DNA of 23,523 nt from Magnetospirillum sp. (GCA_016183945.1 JACPDP010000032.1:1-23523), one strand, 5' to 3'. Counted from the stretch's first letter, positions 14,727 to 22,776 are shown. Notes: generated from the sequence alone by a model not told the origin. Program-made: numbers and translations.

Positions 14727-16592
14727 ATGCGGGTATTGCTGTGCGATTGCGGCGGAACGGTGCCGCTGGACGAGGCCTCGACCGGCGATCTTTGCCGCAG
14801 TCAGGTCGACCGCTTCCGCGCCGCGCTGAGCGAGGGCGGCCGGTTGCTGCTCGCCTGCCGCCAGGAGACGGCGCTGTTCGACGAGCTGCGCGCCGAGATG
14901 GCCCCCGACGTCGAGGTGGTCTACGCCGACATTCGCGACCGCGCCGGCTGGTCCGACGAGGGCGCCCAGGCGGGACCCAAGATCGCCGCCCTGCTGGCCG
15001 ACGCCGCCACTCCGATGCCCGGCGCGGCGGCGGTCCCCTTCCGCTCCGAGGGCGCCGTGCTGGTGATCGGCCGCGACGAGGCGGCGCTGGCCGCCGCGCG
15101 CCGGCTATCGCCACGCCTGCCGGTCAGCCTGCTGCTGGTCGGCGACGCCGTGCCGGACATGGGCAGTCTCGACGACGTTCCGGTGTCGCGCGGCACCATC
15201 CGCGCCGCCGCCGGGCATCTCGGCGCCTTCGAGCTGGTGGTGGACGGCCTTGCCGCCCGCCTGCCCGCCGGCCGCGGCCCGGCGCGCTTCGGTGCCGCCA
15301 GGAACGGCGTCACGCTCGCCGCCGATATCCTCATCGATCTCGGCGGTGGCCAGCCGATGTTCTCGGACCACTGGCGCCGCGACGGCTATCTGCGGCCGGA
15401 CCCCGGCGATCCGGCGGCGGTGCAGCGCGCCCTGTTCGACGCCGCCGGCCTGGTGGGCGAGTTCGAGAAGCCACGCTTCATCGCCGTGCGGCCCGAGCTG
15501 TGCGCCCATTCCCGCAGCAACAAGCCCGGCTGCACCCGCTGCCTCGACGTCTGCCCCACCGGCGCGGCCGGCCCCGACGGCGCCGCGGTGGCGATCGACC
15601 CCCATGTCTGCGCCGGCTGCGGCAGTTGTGCCGCCGCCTGTCCCACCGGCGCCCTGGCCTATCAATTGCCGCCCGATGCCACCCTGCTCGCCCGCCTCGC
15701 CACCCTGCTGGCCACCTACGGCGAGCGCGGCGGCCGCGACCCGGTTCTGCTGGTGCATGAAGAGGACGGCTACGACGTGCTGGCCGCCGCCGCCCGCTAC
15801 GGCCGCGGCCTGCCCGCCCGGGTGCTGCCCTTCGCCGTCAACGAGGTCACCCAGCTTGGCTTCGACCATCTGACGGCCGCCGGGCTGGGCTACGGTGGCG
15901 GCCGCGCCCGCCTGATCGAGGCCGAGGACCCCGACGAACTGGTGGCGACGCTGTACGGCCTCACCCCGCGGCCGGTCGTCCCCGGCGACTTCCGTCCGGC
16001 CGGCGAGCGTCGCGGCAGCCTGCGCCTCGCCCTGTCGCACCTGCATGCCCAGGCGCCGGCCCCCGCCGACGCCGTCGCCCTGCCGGCCGGCGCCCCCTTC
16101 GGCGACGTCCGGCTCGACCTAGCCAAGTGTACCCTGTGCATGGCCTGTACCGAGGGCTGTCCCAGCCGCGCCCTGCGCGCCAGCCCCACCCGGCCGCAGC
16201 TGTCCTTCATCGAGCAGTCCTGCGTCCAGTGCGGCCTGTGCCGCGCCATCTGCCCCGAGAGCGCAGTGACCCTGGTGCCCCGCCTGTCTTTCACCGCCGA
16301 GGGGCGCGCCCCTCGCGTGCTGAAGGAGGGCGAGGCCGCGCGCTGCATCCGCTGCGACAAGCCCTTCGCCACCGCCGCGGTGGTGGAGCGGATGGCGGCG
16401 GCCCTGGCGGACCAGCATCCCATGTTCATGGGCGACGATGCCCGGCGCCTGCGCATGTGCGAGGATTGCCGCGTCATCGATCAGGTCGAGACCGCCGACG
16501 ACCCCATGGCCGGCCCGCCGCGCCCACGGCCCCGCACCACCGAGGACGACCTGCGCGAACGGGAGCGGCAACACGAGCAGACACGCCACTGA
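14727..16592 (+). CDS. Multi-cluster 4Fe-4S protein of the formate dehydrogenase locus
   Basis: This 621-aa soluble-looking protein carries several 4Fe-4S sites. In order: an N-terminal MRVLLCDCGG segment; around residue 265, CTRCLDVCPTGA and CAGCGSCAAACPTGA; around residue 470, CTLCMACTEGCPSRAL and CVQCGLCRAICPESA; then CIRCDKPF and CEDCRVI near the C-terminus. It is divergent from the DUF3305-DUF3306 genes and found with them in formate dehydrogenase clusters. It may handle electrons or cluster delivery in maturation; the exact function is unknown. There is no signal peptide, so it is probably cytoplasmic. The ATG at 14727 is chosen over an upstream one because AGGGAGG lies 5-6 bases before it. 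An insertion-sequence remnant begins shortly after the stop. Confidence 0.88.
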   Translation: MRVLLCDCGGTVPLDEASTGDLCRSQVDRFRAALSEGGRLLLACRQETALFDELRAEMAPDVEVVYADIRDRAGWSDEGAQAGPKIAALLADAATPMPGAAAVPFRSEGAVLVIGRDEAALAAARRLSPRLPVSLLLVGDAVPDMGSLDDVPVSRGTIRAAAGHLGAFELVVDGLAARLPAGRGPARFGAARNGVTLAADILIDLGGGQPMFSDHWRRDGYLRPDPGDPAAVQRALFDAAGLVGEFEKPRFIAVRPELCAHSRSNKPGCTRCLDVCPTGAAGPDGAAVAIDPHVCAGCGSCAAACPTGALAYQLPPDATLLARLATLLATYGERGGRDPVLLVHEEDGYDVLAAAARYGRGLPARVLPFAVNEVTQLGFDHLTAAGLGYGGGRARLIEAEDPDELVATLYGLTPRPVVPGDFRPAGERRGSLRLALSHLHAQAPAPADAVALPAGAPFGDVRLDLAKCTLCMACTEGCPSRALRASPTRPQLSFIEQSCVQCGLCRAICPESAVTLVPRLSFTAEGRAPRVLKEGEAARCIRCDKPFATAAVVERMAAALADQHPMFMGDDARRLRMCEDCRVIDQVETADDPMAGPPRPRPRTTEDDLRERERQHEQTRH

Positions 16593-16629
16593 TGGAGACA
16601 CTGAGGTGCAGGATGGCGAGCACACGGGG

Positions 16630-16719
16630 GCGTGGTGAAACTGCGCCGGCAGCAGCCTGCTCCAAGACCCGGGAAATGAATTCAGGCCCGTTGTCGTCCC
16701 TGATCTGATCCGCAGCCAC
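16630..16719 (-). mobile_element. Insertion-sequence transposase remnant (IS3-like)
   Basis: The minus strand reads VAADQIRDDNGPEFISRVLE, which contains the DNGPEF core of IS3-type DDE transposases (the second catalytic Asp). The match ends after about 25 residues and neither the upstream catalytic Asp nor the C-terminal Glu region is present. No intact inverted repeats were found. It lies in the gap between the 4Fe-4S gene and the next operon, marking an old insertion or rearrangement point. Confidence 0.6.
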
Positions 16720-16738
16720 TATGACGAGGTTGGCTCGG

Positions 16739-17383
16739 TCAGCCGCCCTGTTCGATGGACCAGATGGCGGCCACGAACAGGAAGACGACGAATTCGCCCA
16801 GGGTGACCCAGGCGACCAGGCGGCAGATCCGCCGCGACGAGGGCGTCATGGTCAGCCACCAGTCCATCAGCCAGCGCCAGCCCGGCACATGCCGCCAGCG
16901 GTGCCAGCGCGCCAGGAAGGGATGCAGGGCCTGCCCCCAGGGCAGCAGGCTGGAGTCCACCTCGGCCAGCCGGGCCTCGCGCTCGTGCACCGGCAGCGGA
17001 CGGTAGTCGTCGACCACCATCAGCCGGGCGCCGGCGGCGGACTCCTCGACGGTCAGCGCGGTGGACTGCTTGAGGCCGTCGGCAAAGCGCAGCCGCAGGC
17101 CGTGCGGCAGCGGTTCCGTCACCGCCTCGACGTCGAAGTCGCGGCCGTTGGCGTGGTTGCGCCCGGCCAGCCGCAGCCGGCCACCGTCGAGAATGGTCCA
17201 CTCACGGTACTCGATCAGCGGATTGACCCGGAACAGCCGTTCCGGCCCGGCCGTCAGGGCGAGCAACTCCGCCGGCGGCAGTGGCGTATCCACCGCCACC
17301 CAGGCGCGATCCGCTTCCAGTCCCTCACCCTCCGGGCCTGAAGCGCGATCGTCGCGGCCGCTCCTTTGCCCACCCTCGGTCAT
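16739..17383 (-). CDS. SRPBCC-like protein with C-terminal membrane helix
   Basis: This 214-aa protein is not one I recognise by name. Residues 25-125 alternate strands and helices in a way that suggests an SRPBCC (START-like) ligand-binding fold: RAWVAVDTPLPPAELLAL, RLFRVNPLIEYREW, then GLRLRFADGLKQSTALTVEE. A Trp-rich segment (RWHRWRHVPGWRWLMDWW) leads to a hydrophobic helix near the C-terminus (LVAWVTLGEFVVFLFVAAI). The start overlaps the UspA-like stop as ATGA, and it is the last gene of a four-gene operon headed by a YeiH-type transporter. No catalytic motif is visible. I infer a membrane-tethered binding protein; substrate unknown. Confidence 0.65.
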   Translation of the reverse strand: MTEGGQRSGRDDRASGPEGEGLEADRAWVAVDTPLPPAELLALTAGPERLFRVNPLIEYREWTILDGGRLRLAGRNHANGRDFDVEAVTEPLPHGLRLRFADGLKQSTALTVEESAAGARLMVVDDYRPLPVHEREARLAEVDSSLLPWGQALHPFLARWHRWRHVPGWRWLMDWWLTMTPSSRRICRLVAWVTLGEFVVFLFVAAIWSIEQGG

Positions 17384-17844
17384 GGCCCGGGATGCGGCAC
17401 CACCAGCAGCGGGCGACTGAGGCCCCTGGCCAGCGGTTCCAGCGCCATGCGCGAGCGGTAGCCCGGCATCCCCTTGGGCCTCGGCGCGCCCATCACCACC
17501 AGCTCGGGACGAAGCTCGTTGGCGGCGGCCAGCAGGCATTCCTCGGGCCGGCCGACCTTGACCCGCGAGGCATAGGAAAATCCCTTCCCCACCGCCAGGG
17601 GACCGAGGCGGTCCACCTCGGCGGCGATGTCGGCTTCCAACTCGCTTTCCAGGTGGCGTTCGTAGCGGATCCGGGCGGCGACATTGTTCAGCCAGTCGTC
17701 GCCGCGCATGCCCAGCCAGAACTCGGCGACCACGTACACATGCGACAACGACCCGCCGGGCCGCAGCAGCGACAGCGCCACGGCCTCGGCGGCGCGGGCG
17801 CCGACGGTGCCGTGGCTGGCGACGAGGATGGAGGCGAAGCTCAT
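17380..17844 (-). CDS. UspA-family universal stress protein-like
   Basis: This 154-aa protein has a universal-stress-protein fold: SFASILVASHGTVGARAAEA at the N-terminus, ELVVMGAPRPKG near residue 120, and RPLLVVPHPGP at the end. The usual ATP-binding pattern G-x2-G-x9-G-[ST] is not clearly present; the loop reads GAPRPKGMPGYRSRMALE, so nucleotide binding is doubtful. It overlaps both neighbours by ATGA and so is tightly tied to the transporter operon. Such proteins often sense or modulate a partner transporter, which is an inference here. Confidence 0.78.
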   Translation of the reverse strand: MSFASILVASHGTVGARAAEAVALSLLRPGGSLSHVYVVAEFWLGMRGDDWLNNVAARIRYERHLESELEADIAAEVDRLGPLAVGKGFSYASRVKVGRPEECLLAAANELRPELVVMGAPRPKGMPGYRSRMALEPLARGLSRPLLVVPHPGP

Positions 17845-18005
17845 CCCACAGTCACGTAGACACCCAACGTAATCAGCAGCGAGCACAGCAGGGCCATGAA
17901 ATCCTCACGGCGGTCGCTGGAGAAGATGGACAGCGCCGAGCCGCGGTGGAAGGTGAACTGTCCTTCCTTCCGCAGATCGATGTTTTGGCTGGCCTGGTCG
18001 GTCAT
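17841..18005 (-). CDS. 54-aa single-helix membrane protein in the YeiH operon
   Basis: A short frame encodes MTDQASQNIDLRKEGQFTFH, continues RGSALSIFSSDRREDF, and ends in a hydrophobic segment (MALLCSLLITLGVYVTVG). GGAGGA precedes the ATG, and the stop overlaps the UspA-like start as ATGA. It lies 15 bases after the transporter gene. The polar N-terminus followed by one C-terminal helix suggests a small accessory subunit of the transporter. I do not recognise a named family. Confidence 0.75.
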   Translation of the reverse strand: MTDQASQNIDLRKEGQFTFHRGSALSIFSSDRREDFMALLCSLLITLGVYVTVG

Positions 18006-18020
18006 GACGAATCCTCCGGG

Positions 18021-19607
18021 CTAAATGGTTTCACGGACGAACAGCAGGACGATGATCAGCGATCCCACCGCCTTGAGGGTGCCCACGATTCCGCCGATGA
18101 TCAACGGCTGGCCGCCGGCCTGCTTCATGGAGGCGATGGTGATCTGCATGCCCAGGCCGGTCAGGCCGAAGGCGAACAGCCAGGCGATCCAGTCGCGGAA
18201 GGCCCTGATCTTGGGCGCGGTGTGGCGCACCGCCCGGTGGGCGTTCTTCAGCACCGTGTTGGCATCCTTGGACAGAATGGCGGCGTTGACCAGGCCGCGC
18301 AGCACGTCGTCGTCGTCGATGCTCATCAGCTTGCGGTTTTCCATCAGGCGGACCAAGGCCTGCTGCTGGTCGACCCGCTGCACCTTGGGCGCCTCGGCGG
18401 CCAGCTTGGCGATATCGGCCGGAGCCAGCAGCTTCTTCTCGGAGACCTTGTTGTCGAAATAGGAGCCCTGGTAGTGGTTGGCCGGGGCGAACACGCCGGT
18501 GGACGACAGGGCGAACATCAGGATGAAGCCGAGCACGAACACCGGGAACTTCTCGAACACCACCCGGCCGACATTGACCGACTGCGCCCCCTCCTCGTTC
18601 TTGACGTACCACACCGCCAGCCACAGCACGATGATGGGCAGGAACAGGACGCGGGTGATATTGAAGATCTCGGCCACTTTCAGCGTCTCGATGCCGTTGG
18701 GCTGGAAAGCCAGTGCCGCCCCGGCCACCTGCGCCGAGTTGAGGATGCCGGTTCCCGCCCAGGCGCCGAACTGGATGTAGCCCATGCCCAGCATGTGGCC
18801 GACCACCGGGAACAGGAACATGCAGCCGACGCCCCACACCAGGATGGTACCGATGGTGTAGGCGATCTCGGACGACTTGGCCTTGACCACCGGAGCCGAG
18901 GCCACCGCCGCCGATACGCCGCAGACGCCGACGCCGGACGACAGCACGCCGGTCATGGAGTTGGGCAGGCCCTTGCGCTTGCCCCACCACAGCACCAGTC
19001 CAACCGAGCCCAGCACGAAGATGCCGATCAGCACCACCGACAGCTTGCCCAACTGGGCCAGTTCGGCCAGGCTGTACAGCGTGCCCAGCAGGATGACGCC
19101 GGTCTTGAGGCCGAGGCGCGACACCCGCACGCCGTTCTGCGCCCAGTGGGGGATTTGGAAGACGTTGACCGTCACCATGCCGGCGACGATGCCCAGCACC
19201 ACGTAGTTCAGCCCCATGACGTCGTGCAGGTACTTATCGGCCAGCACCGGCCCCATGGCCTTGCTGATCACCGCGACCCAGGGATCGACGAACCAGCGGA
19301 TGATCATGGCGATAAACAGGATGAAGGTGGCTCCCGCCACCGACGAGGCGTAGTAGTCGAGGTTGCCGTGGGTGTGGCGCCCGAACAGGTGCCACAGTCC
19401 CACCACGCCCGCAATGCCGCCGAAGACATAGGAGAGGCTGACCATCTCCTTGGCGTTCTTGTCGGCCTGAAGGTATTTCAGCAGGCCGGTCAGCAGGCCG
19501 CTGTCGGTGGCGTAGCCGATGGCCAAAATCAGCAGGCCTATGATCAGCAGTGCAGGGTGTTTCCTGGTGTAGACGATGCTGTCGCTCGGCATCGAAACCT
19601 GGCTCAT
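18021..19607 (-). CDS. YeiH/UPF0324-family putative transporter, long form
   Basis: This 528-aa protein has around a dozen membrane helices and belongs to the YeiH/UPF0324 (putative sulfate exporter) family. Recognisable family stretches are SRLGLKTGVILLGTLYSLAE, SSGVGVCGVSAAVASAPVV and LGMGYIQFGAWAGTGI in the middle. It is longer than YeiH proteins of about 340-350 aa: there are extra N-terminal helices and a soluble loop of about 100 residues near 395-490, with FDNKVSEKKLLAPADIAKLA, followed by a last pair of helices. The start at 19607 has GGGGGAG upstream. It heads a compact operon with a 54-aa membrane protein, a UspA-like protein and an SRPBCC-like protein. Sulfite or sulfate export is the family guess; substrate is not shown by the sequence. 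Confidence 0.85.
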   Translation of the reverse strand: MSQVSMPSDSIVYTRKHPALLIIGLLILAIGYATDSGLLTGLLKYLQADKNAKEMVSLSYVFGGIAGVVGLWHLFGRHTHGNLDYYASSVAGATFILFIAMIIRWFVDPWVAVISKAMGPVLADKYLHDVMGLNYVVLGIVAGMVTVNVFQIPHWAQNGVRVSRLGLKTGVILLGTLYSLAELAQLGKLSVVLIGIFVLGSVGLVLWWGKRKGLPNSMTGVLSSGVGVCGVSAAVASAPVVKAKSSEIAYTIGTILVWGVGCMFLFPVVGHMLGMGYIQFGAWAGTGILNSAQVAGAALAFQPNGIETLKVAEIFNITRVLFLPIIVLWLAVWYVKNEEGAQSVNVGRVVFEKFPVFVLGFILMFALSSTGVFAPANHYQGSYFDNKVSEKKLLAPADIAKLAAEAPKVQRVDQQQALVRLMENRKLMSIDDDDVLRGLVNAAILSKDANTVLKNAHRAVRHTAPKIRAFRDWIAWLFAFGLTGLGMQITIASMKQAGGQPLIIGGIVGTLKAVGSLIIVLLFVRETI

Positions 19608-19746
19608 GGCGGTCTCCCCCTTCGGTGGCGTCGAGCGGGCGAGGCGGCGACGAAGGAGGCGGCAGATGACGGCTCCGGTGTTTGGGCCATCGCGGGTGCC
19701 TACTCCTCCCCGGCCGTCGGTTCTGCGTCCGATCGGAACGATGCCG

Positions 19747-19775
19747 AGCCTATGCCGTTATTTACAGAACGGCAA
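19747..19775 (-). promoter_or_regulatory. Putative promoter and operator of the YeiH operon
   Basis: On the minus strand TTGCCG (19770-19775) and TAGGCT (19747-19752) lie 17 bases apart. The inverted repeat TGCCGTT-N8-AACGGCA (19753-19774) covers the spacer exactly, so a regulator bound here would meet RNA polymerase. The yeiH start is about 140 bases downstream. Confidence 0.4.
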
Positions 19776-19833
19776 TGTCGAATCATCTGAATAATGAACA
19801 CCGCGCCGCGGACATTTAATGCCGGTATGTAAT

Positions 19834-19861
19834 TTGGCATGTAACTTACATATTTTATCAT
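19834..19861 (+). promoter_or_regulatory. Putative promoter with palindromic operator upstream of the NAPRTase-archease gene
   Basis: TTGGCA (19834-19839) and TATCAT (19856-19861) are 16 bases apart in an AT-rich patch that stands out from its surroundings. The spacer holds the perfect palindrome ATGTAA-C-TTACAT (19839-19851), and a further ATGTAA half-site lies at 19827-19832. The leader to the gene would be about 170 bases and includes a second palindrome, TAACC-TG-GGTTA, at 19965-19976. Control by an NAD-pathway repressor is possible but the motif is not one I can name. Confidence 0.4.
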
Positions 19862-20041
19862 GGAAGCGCAGGGCGGACGCTTCGGAGCCGAGAAACGTGA
19901 CTTGACCGACCTGCTCCCGTTGCCAAGGCCGCGGCCCGGCAGCGGCCGCCAGGGGACCAAGCCTTAACCTGGGTTAGCGCGCAGCCATCCGGCACCGTGC
20001 CCAATATCCCCCTTCCCGCTCTCCGGAAGGGAGGTTCGGGC

Positions 20042-21817
20042 ATGCCCGGCTCGTCCGGCATCCTGCAGACCGATCTCTACCAGCTCGCCATGATGCAGGC
20101 ATATTTCCGCGAGGGAATGGGCGAGCCGGCGGCGTTCGAGTTCTTCGTCCGCAACCTTCCGACGGAACGCAACTTCCTGATCGCCGCCGGCTTGGAGCAG
20201 GCGCTTCAGTACCTCGAAGCCCTGGCGCCGACGGCGCGGGAAACGGAGTGGCTGAAATCATCGGGACAGTTCGATGGCGACTTCCTCGACTGGCTGGCGG
20301 CCCTGCGCTTTGCCGGCGATGTCGATGCGATACCCGAGGGGGTTGTGGTTTTCGCCGACGAGCCGATCCTGCGGCTCGTTGCCCCCATTGCCGTGGCACA
20401 ATTGGTCGAGACCCGGCTGATCAACCTGCTGCATTTCCAAACCCTGATAGCGTCCAAGGCGGCGCGGCTGGTGCTGGCCGCGCAAGGCCGCCTGCTGGTG
20501 GATTTCGGCTATCGGCGGGCCCATGGGGCCGAGGCCGGGCTGCTGGCCGCCCGCGCCGCCTATCTGGCCGGCTTCGCTGGAACGGCAACGGTCGCGGCCG
20601 GTGTTGAATTCGGCATTCCGCTTTATGGGACCATGGCCCATTCGTTCATCCAGGCGCACGCCGGGGAAGAGGACGCCTTCCTCGCCTTCGCGCGAGCACG
20701 TCCGAGCCGGCTGGTGCTGCTGATCGACACCTACGACACCGAGCGGGCGGCCGCCACGGTGGCCAACCTGATCCCGCGCCTCGCGGCAGACGGCATCACG
20801 GTCCAGGGCGTGCGCATCGACAGCGGCGACCTCGGCCTTCATGCCCATTCGGTCCGGGCGATCCTCGACGCGCACGGGTGCAGGAGCGTCACCATCTTCG
20901 CCAGCGGCGGCCTGGATGAGATGGAAATTGCTCGACTGCTGGCCAGGGGAGCGCCGATCGACGGCTTCGGAATTGGCACCAGCCTGACCACGTCCTCCGA
21001 CGTGCCCGCGCTGGATTGCGCCTATAAGCTCCAGGAATACGCAGGGATTGCCCGCCGGAAGACCTCGGAGGGCAAGGCCACCTGGCCCGGTCGCAAGCAG
21101 GTTTTCCGCACCACCGGCGATGATGGCCGGCTGGCGGGGGATGTCCTCGCCCTCGTCGATGAGCGGTACGACGGTATGCCTCTGCTGCGGCCGGTGCTGC
21201 GCGCGGGGCGCCGTGTGCAGCCGGCCGAGCCATTGCAGGCCATCCGGGAACGGGTGGCCGACGGGCTGTCACGCCTCCCCGAGCCTCTCCGGCGGATGAG
21301 CGCGGCGCCCGCCTACCCGGTGGTGCCCTCTCTTGGGGTGCGCCGGCTGGCCGAGGAGGTGGATCGGCGGGTCGCCCCCCCTCCGACGCCCACGCAAACA
21401 CCGACAGGTTGGGAGCATTTCCCCCATGGCTCGGATGTGGGCGTTCGCGGATACGGGCCATCGTTTGCGGGCGCCCTGGAACAGGCCGCGCTGGGGCTGA
21501 CTGCCGTGGTTGCCGATCCGGCGGGGGTTGATCCCGTGACCGCGGTCGCCATCACCTGCGCGGCCGGCAATCCGGAAGACCTGCTCTACCAATGGCTCAA
21601 CGCGGTCATCTCCGAAATGGCGACACGCGGCATGGCCTTCAGCCGATACGCAATTGCCGTGGACGGCACGGCGCTCAATGCGCGGGCCTGGGGCGAGCGC
21701 CTGTCGGCCGGCCGCCATCATCCCGCCGCGGAACCCAAGGGAGCCACCTCTGCCGAGCTGGCGGTCAGGCGGGGCGAGGACGCCTGCTGGTCGGTCCAAT
21801 GCGTCATCGAAGTGTGA
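20042..21817 (+). CDS. Nicotinate phosphoribosyltransferase fused to a C-terminal archease domain
   Basis: The first ~430 residues form a nicotinate phosphoribosyltransferase, which makes nicotinate mononucleotide from nicotinate and PRPP in NAD salvage. Seen: ILQTDLYQLAMMQAYF at the start, GTMAHSFIQAH with the conserved His, IDTYDTERA, RIDSGDLGLHA, IFASGGLDE, FGIGTSLTTSSDVPALDCAY and GKATWPGRKQVFR. A Pro-rich linker (VAPPPTPTQTPT) leads to residues 456-591, which match archease: WEHFPHGSDVGVRGYG with the H-x-x-D pair (H462, D465), ALEQAALGLTAVV, DLLYQWLNAVI, FSRYAIAVDG, ARAWGERL and a final VQCVIEV. Archease is a partner of the RNA ligase RtcB; no rtcB is in the window. The frame is continuous across the join. 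The ATG at 20042 has GGGAGG upstream; a GTG at 19997 is less likely. Confidence 0.9.
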   Translation: MPGSSGILQTDLYQLAMMQAYFREGMGEPAAFEFFVRNLPTERNFLIAAGLEQALQYLEALAPTARETEWLKSSGQFDGDFLDWLAALRFAGDVDAIPEGVVVFADEPILRLVAPIAVAQLVETRLINLLHFQTLIASKAARLVLAAQGRLLVDFGYRRAHGAEAGLLAARAAYLAGFAGTATVAAGVEFGIPLYGTMAHSFIQAHAGEEDAFLAFARARPSRLVLLIDTYDTERAAATVANLIPRLAADGITVQGVRIDSGDLGLHAHSVRAILDAHGCRSVTIFASGGLDEMEIARLLARGAPIDGFGIGTSLTTSSDVPALDCAYKLQEYAGIARRKTSEGKATWPGRKQVFRTTGDDGRLAGDVLALVDERYDGMPLLRPVLRAGRRVQPAEPLQAIRERVADGLSRLPEPLRRMSAAPAYPVVPSLGVRRLAEEVDRRVAPPPTPTQTPTGWEHFPHGSDVGVRGYGPSFAGALEQAALGLTAVVADPAGVDPVTAVAITCAAGNPEDLLYQWLNAVISEMATRGMAFSRYAIAVDGTALNARAWGERLSAGRHHPAAEPKGATSAELAVRRGEDACWSVQCVIEV

Positions 21818-21945
21818 GGGGGAAAGGGCCTTAGCCCGGGCCGTAGCGGAAGCTGTTCCAGCCGCCGGGGCTGATCATCGCGGCCGCCACCCTGTTGGCG
21901 CCGATCACCGTTGCCGCCGAGACCTGCGGCTACCCGAACGCGGCT
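21818..21945. other. Convergent intergenic gap
   Basis: This 128-base gap separates two convergent genes. I see no clear terminator. A plus-strand frame encodes a signal-peptide-like hydrophobic run (LIIAAATLLAPITVAAE, 21871-21921), but it has no start codon and no ribosome binding site, and continues only as antisense of the PAS gene. Confidence 0.4.
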
Positions 21946-22776
21946 TCATTGTCCGGCCACCGGATGAGAGATCATCAGATAGCCGACGAAGCGGCGCTCC
22001 GCATCGAAGCGCGGGGTGATGACGACCTGGGCGGAGAAGCGCTCGCCGGATTTCCTGACGCGTTGGACCTGTCCCGACCACATGGCGTCGCGCCGAGCGG
22101 CGGCGAGGATCGAGGCGATCTTGGTCTTGTCTTCCTCGGTGTGCAGCACCGATACGTTGGCGATGCCGACGACCTCGCCGGAATGGTAGCCGTAAAGCTG
22201 CCGCGCCCCCTCATTCCACAGGATGATGCGACCATCGATGTCCAGTCCGATGATCGAGTAATGGGTGGAGGCCTGAAGCAGGGTGATCAGCAATTCCAGC
22301 AGATCCTCGGCGGACGTGCCGAATGACTTCACGTCGATGAGTTTGGTTCTGACGATGCGTTCCCGGAGGTGGAATTCCTTCGAGACATCCTTCGAGATGA
22401 GCAGGAAGCCGATCGGCGTGCCGGAGGGATCGAGCCGGGGCGTCAGGACGGCACGCACGGTGATGCGCAGCGCATCCTTGGTGATGCGGGAAATGACCCC
22501 CTCCCACCGACCGTCGCGCAGTGCCGCGTGGCGCATCTTCTGCGGCAGGCCCAAGGCGAGGTCTTCCGGCGCGTGAAGACTATCGGCGGGCTTGCCGATG
22601 ATCTCGCTCGGGCGATAGCCATAAAGGCGGGATGCCCCCTCGTTCCACAGCACGACATTGCCGTCGATGTCCTTGGCGATGATCGAGTATTCGGTCGAGG
22701 ACTGGATGACACCGTCCAGGAACTCGGCCGGTGCGCAGGCCTCCGACACGGCTTGGGCAAAGAGCTGTGTACTCAT
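21946..22776 (-). CDS. Tandem PAS-domain protein without output domain
   Basis: This 276-aa cytoplasmic-looking protein holds two PAS domains and little else. PAS1 (about residues 18-130) contains EYSIIAKDIDGNVVLWNEGA and LYGYRPSEIIGKPA; PAS2 (about 155-270) contains HYSIIGLDIDGRIILWNEGA and LYGYHSGEVVGIA, so the two are recent-looking relatives. Each ends with a typical PAC-type strand (GTPIGFLLISKDVS, RRFVGYLMISHPV). No kinase, cyclase or DNA-binding domain follows the second PAS. The ATG at 22776 is preferred over an upstream TTG because GGGGGAG is well spaced. It lies 37 bases after the truncated kinase gene, suggesting the pair once formed one signalling unit. Confidence 0.85.
   Translation of the reverse strand: MSTQLFAQAVSEACAPAEFLDGVIQSSTEYSIIAKDIDGNVVLWNEGASRLYGYRPSEIIGKPADSLHAPEDLALGLPQKMRHAALRDGRWEGVISRITKDALRITVRAVLTPRLDPSGTPIGFLLISKDVSKEFHLRERIVRTKLIDVKSFGTSAEDLLELLITLLQASTHYSIIGLDIDGRIILWNEGARQLYGYHSGEVVGIANVSVLHTEEDKTKIASILAAARRDAMWSGQVQRVRKSGERFSAQVVITPRFDAERRFVGYLMISHPVAGQ

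Noticed and set aside
17946..19790. 614-codon plus-strand open frame opposite the YeiH-type transporter
   Set aside because: The translation is low complexity (His, Gln, Asp, Gly rich), and the opposite strand encodes recognisable membrane helices and family motifs.
21871..21921. Signal-peptide-like run on the plus strand after the fusion gene
   Set aside because: There is no start codon or ribosome binding site in frame, and the rest of the frame is antisense to the PAS gene.
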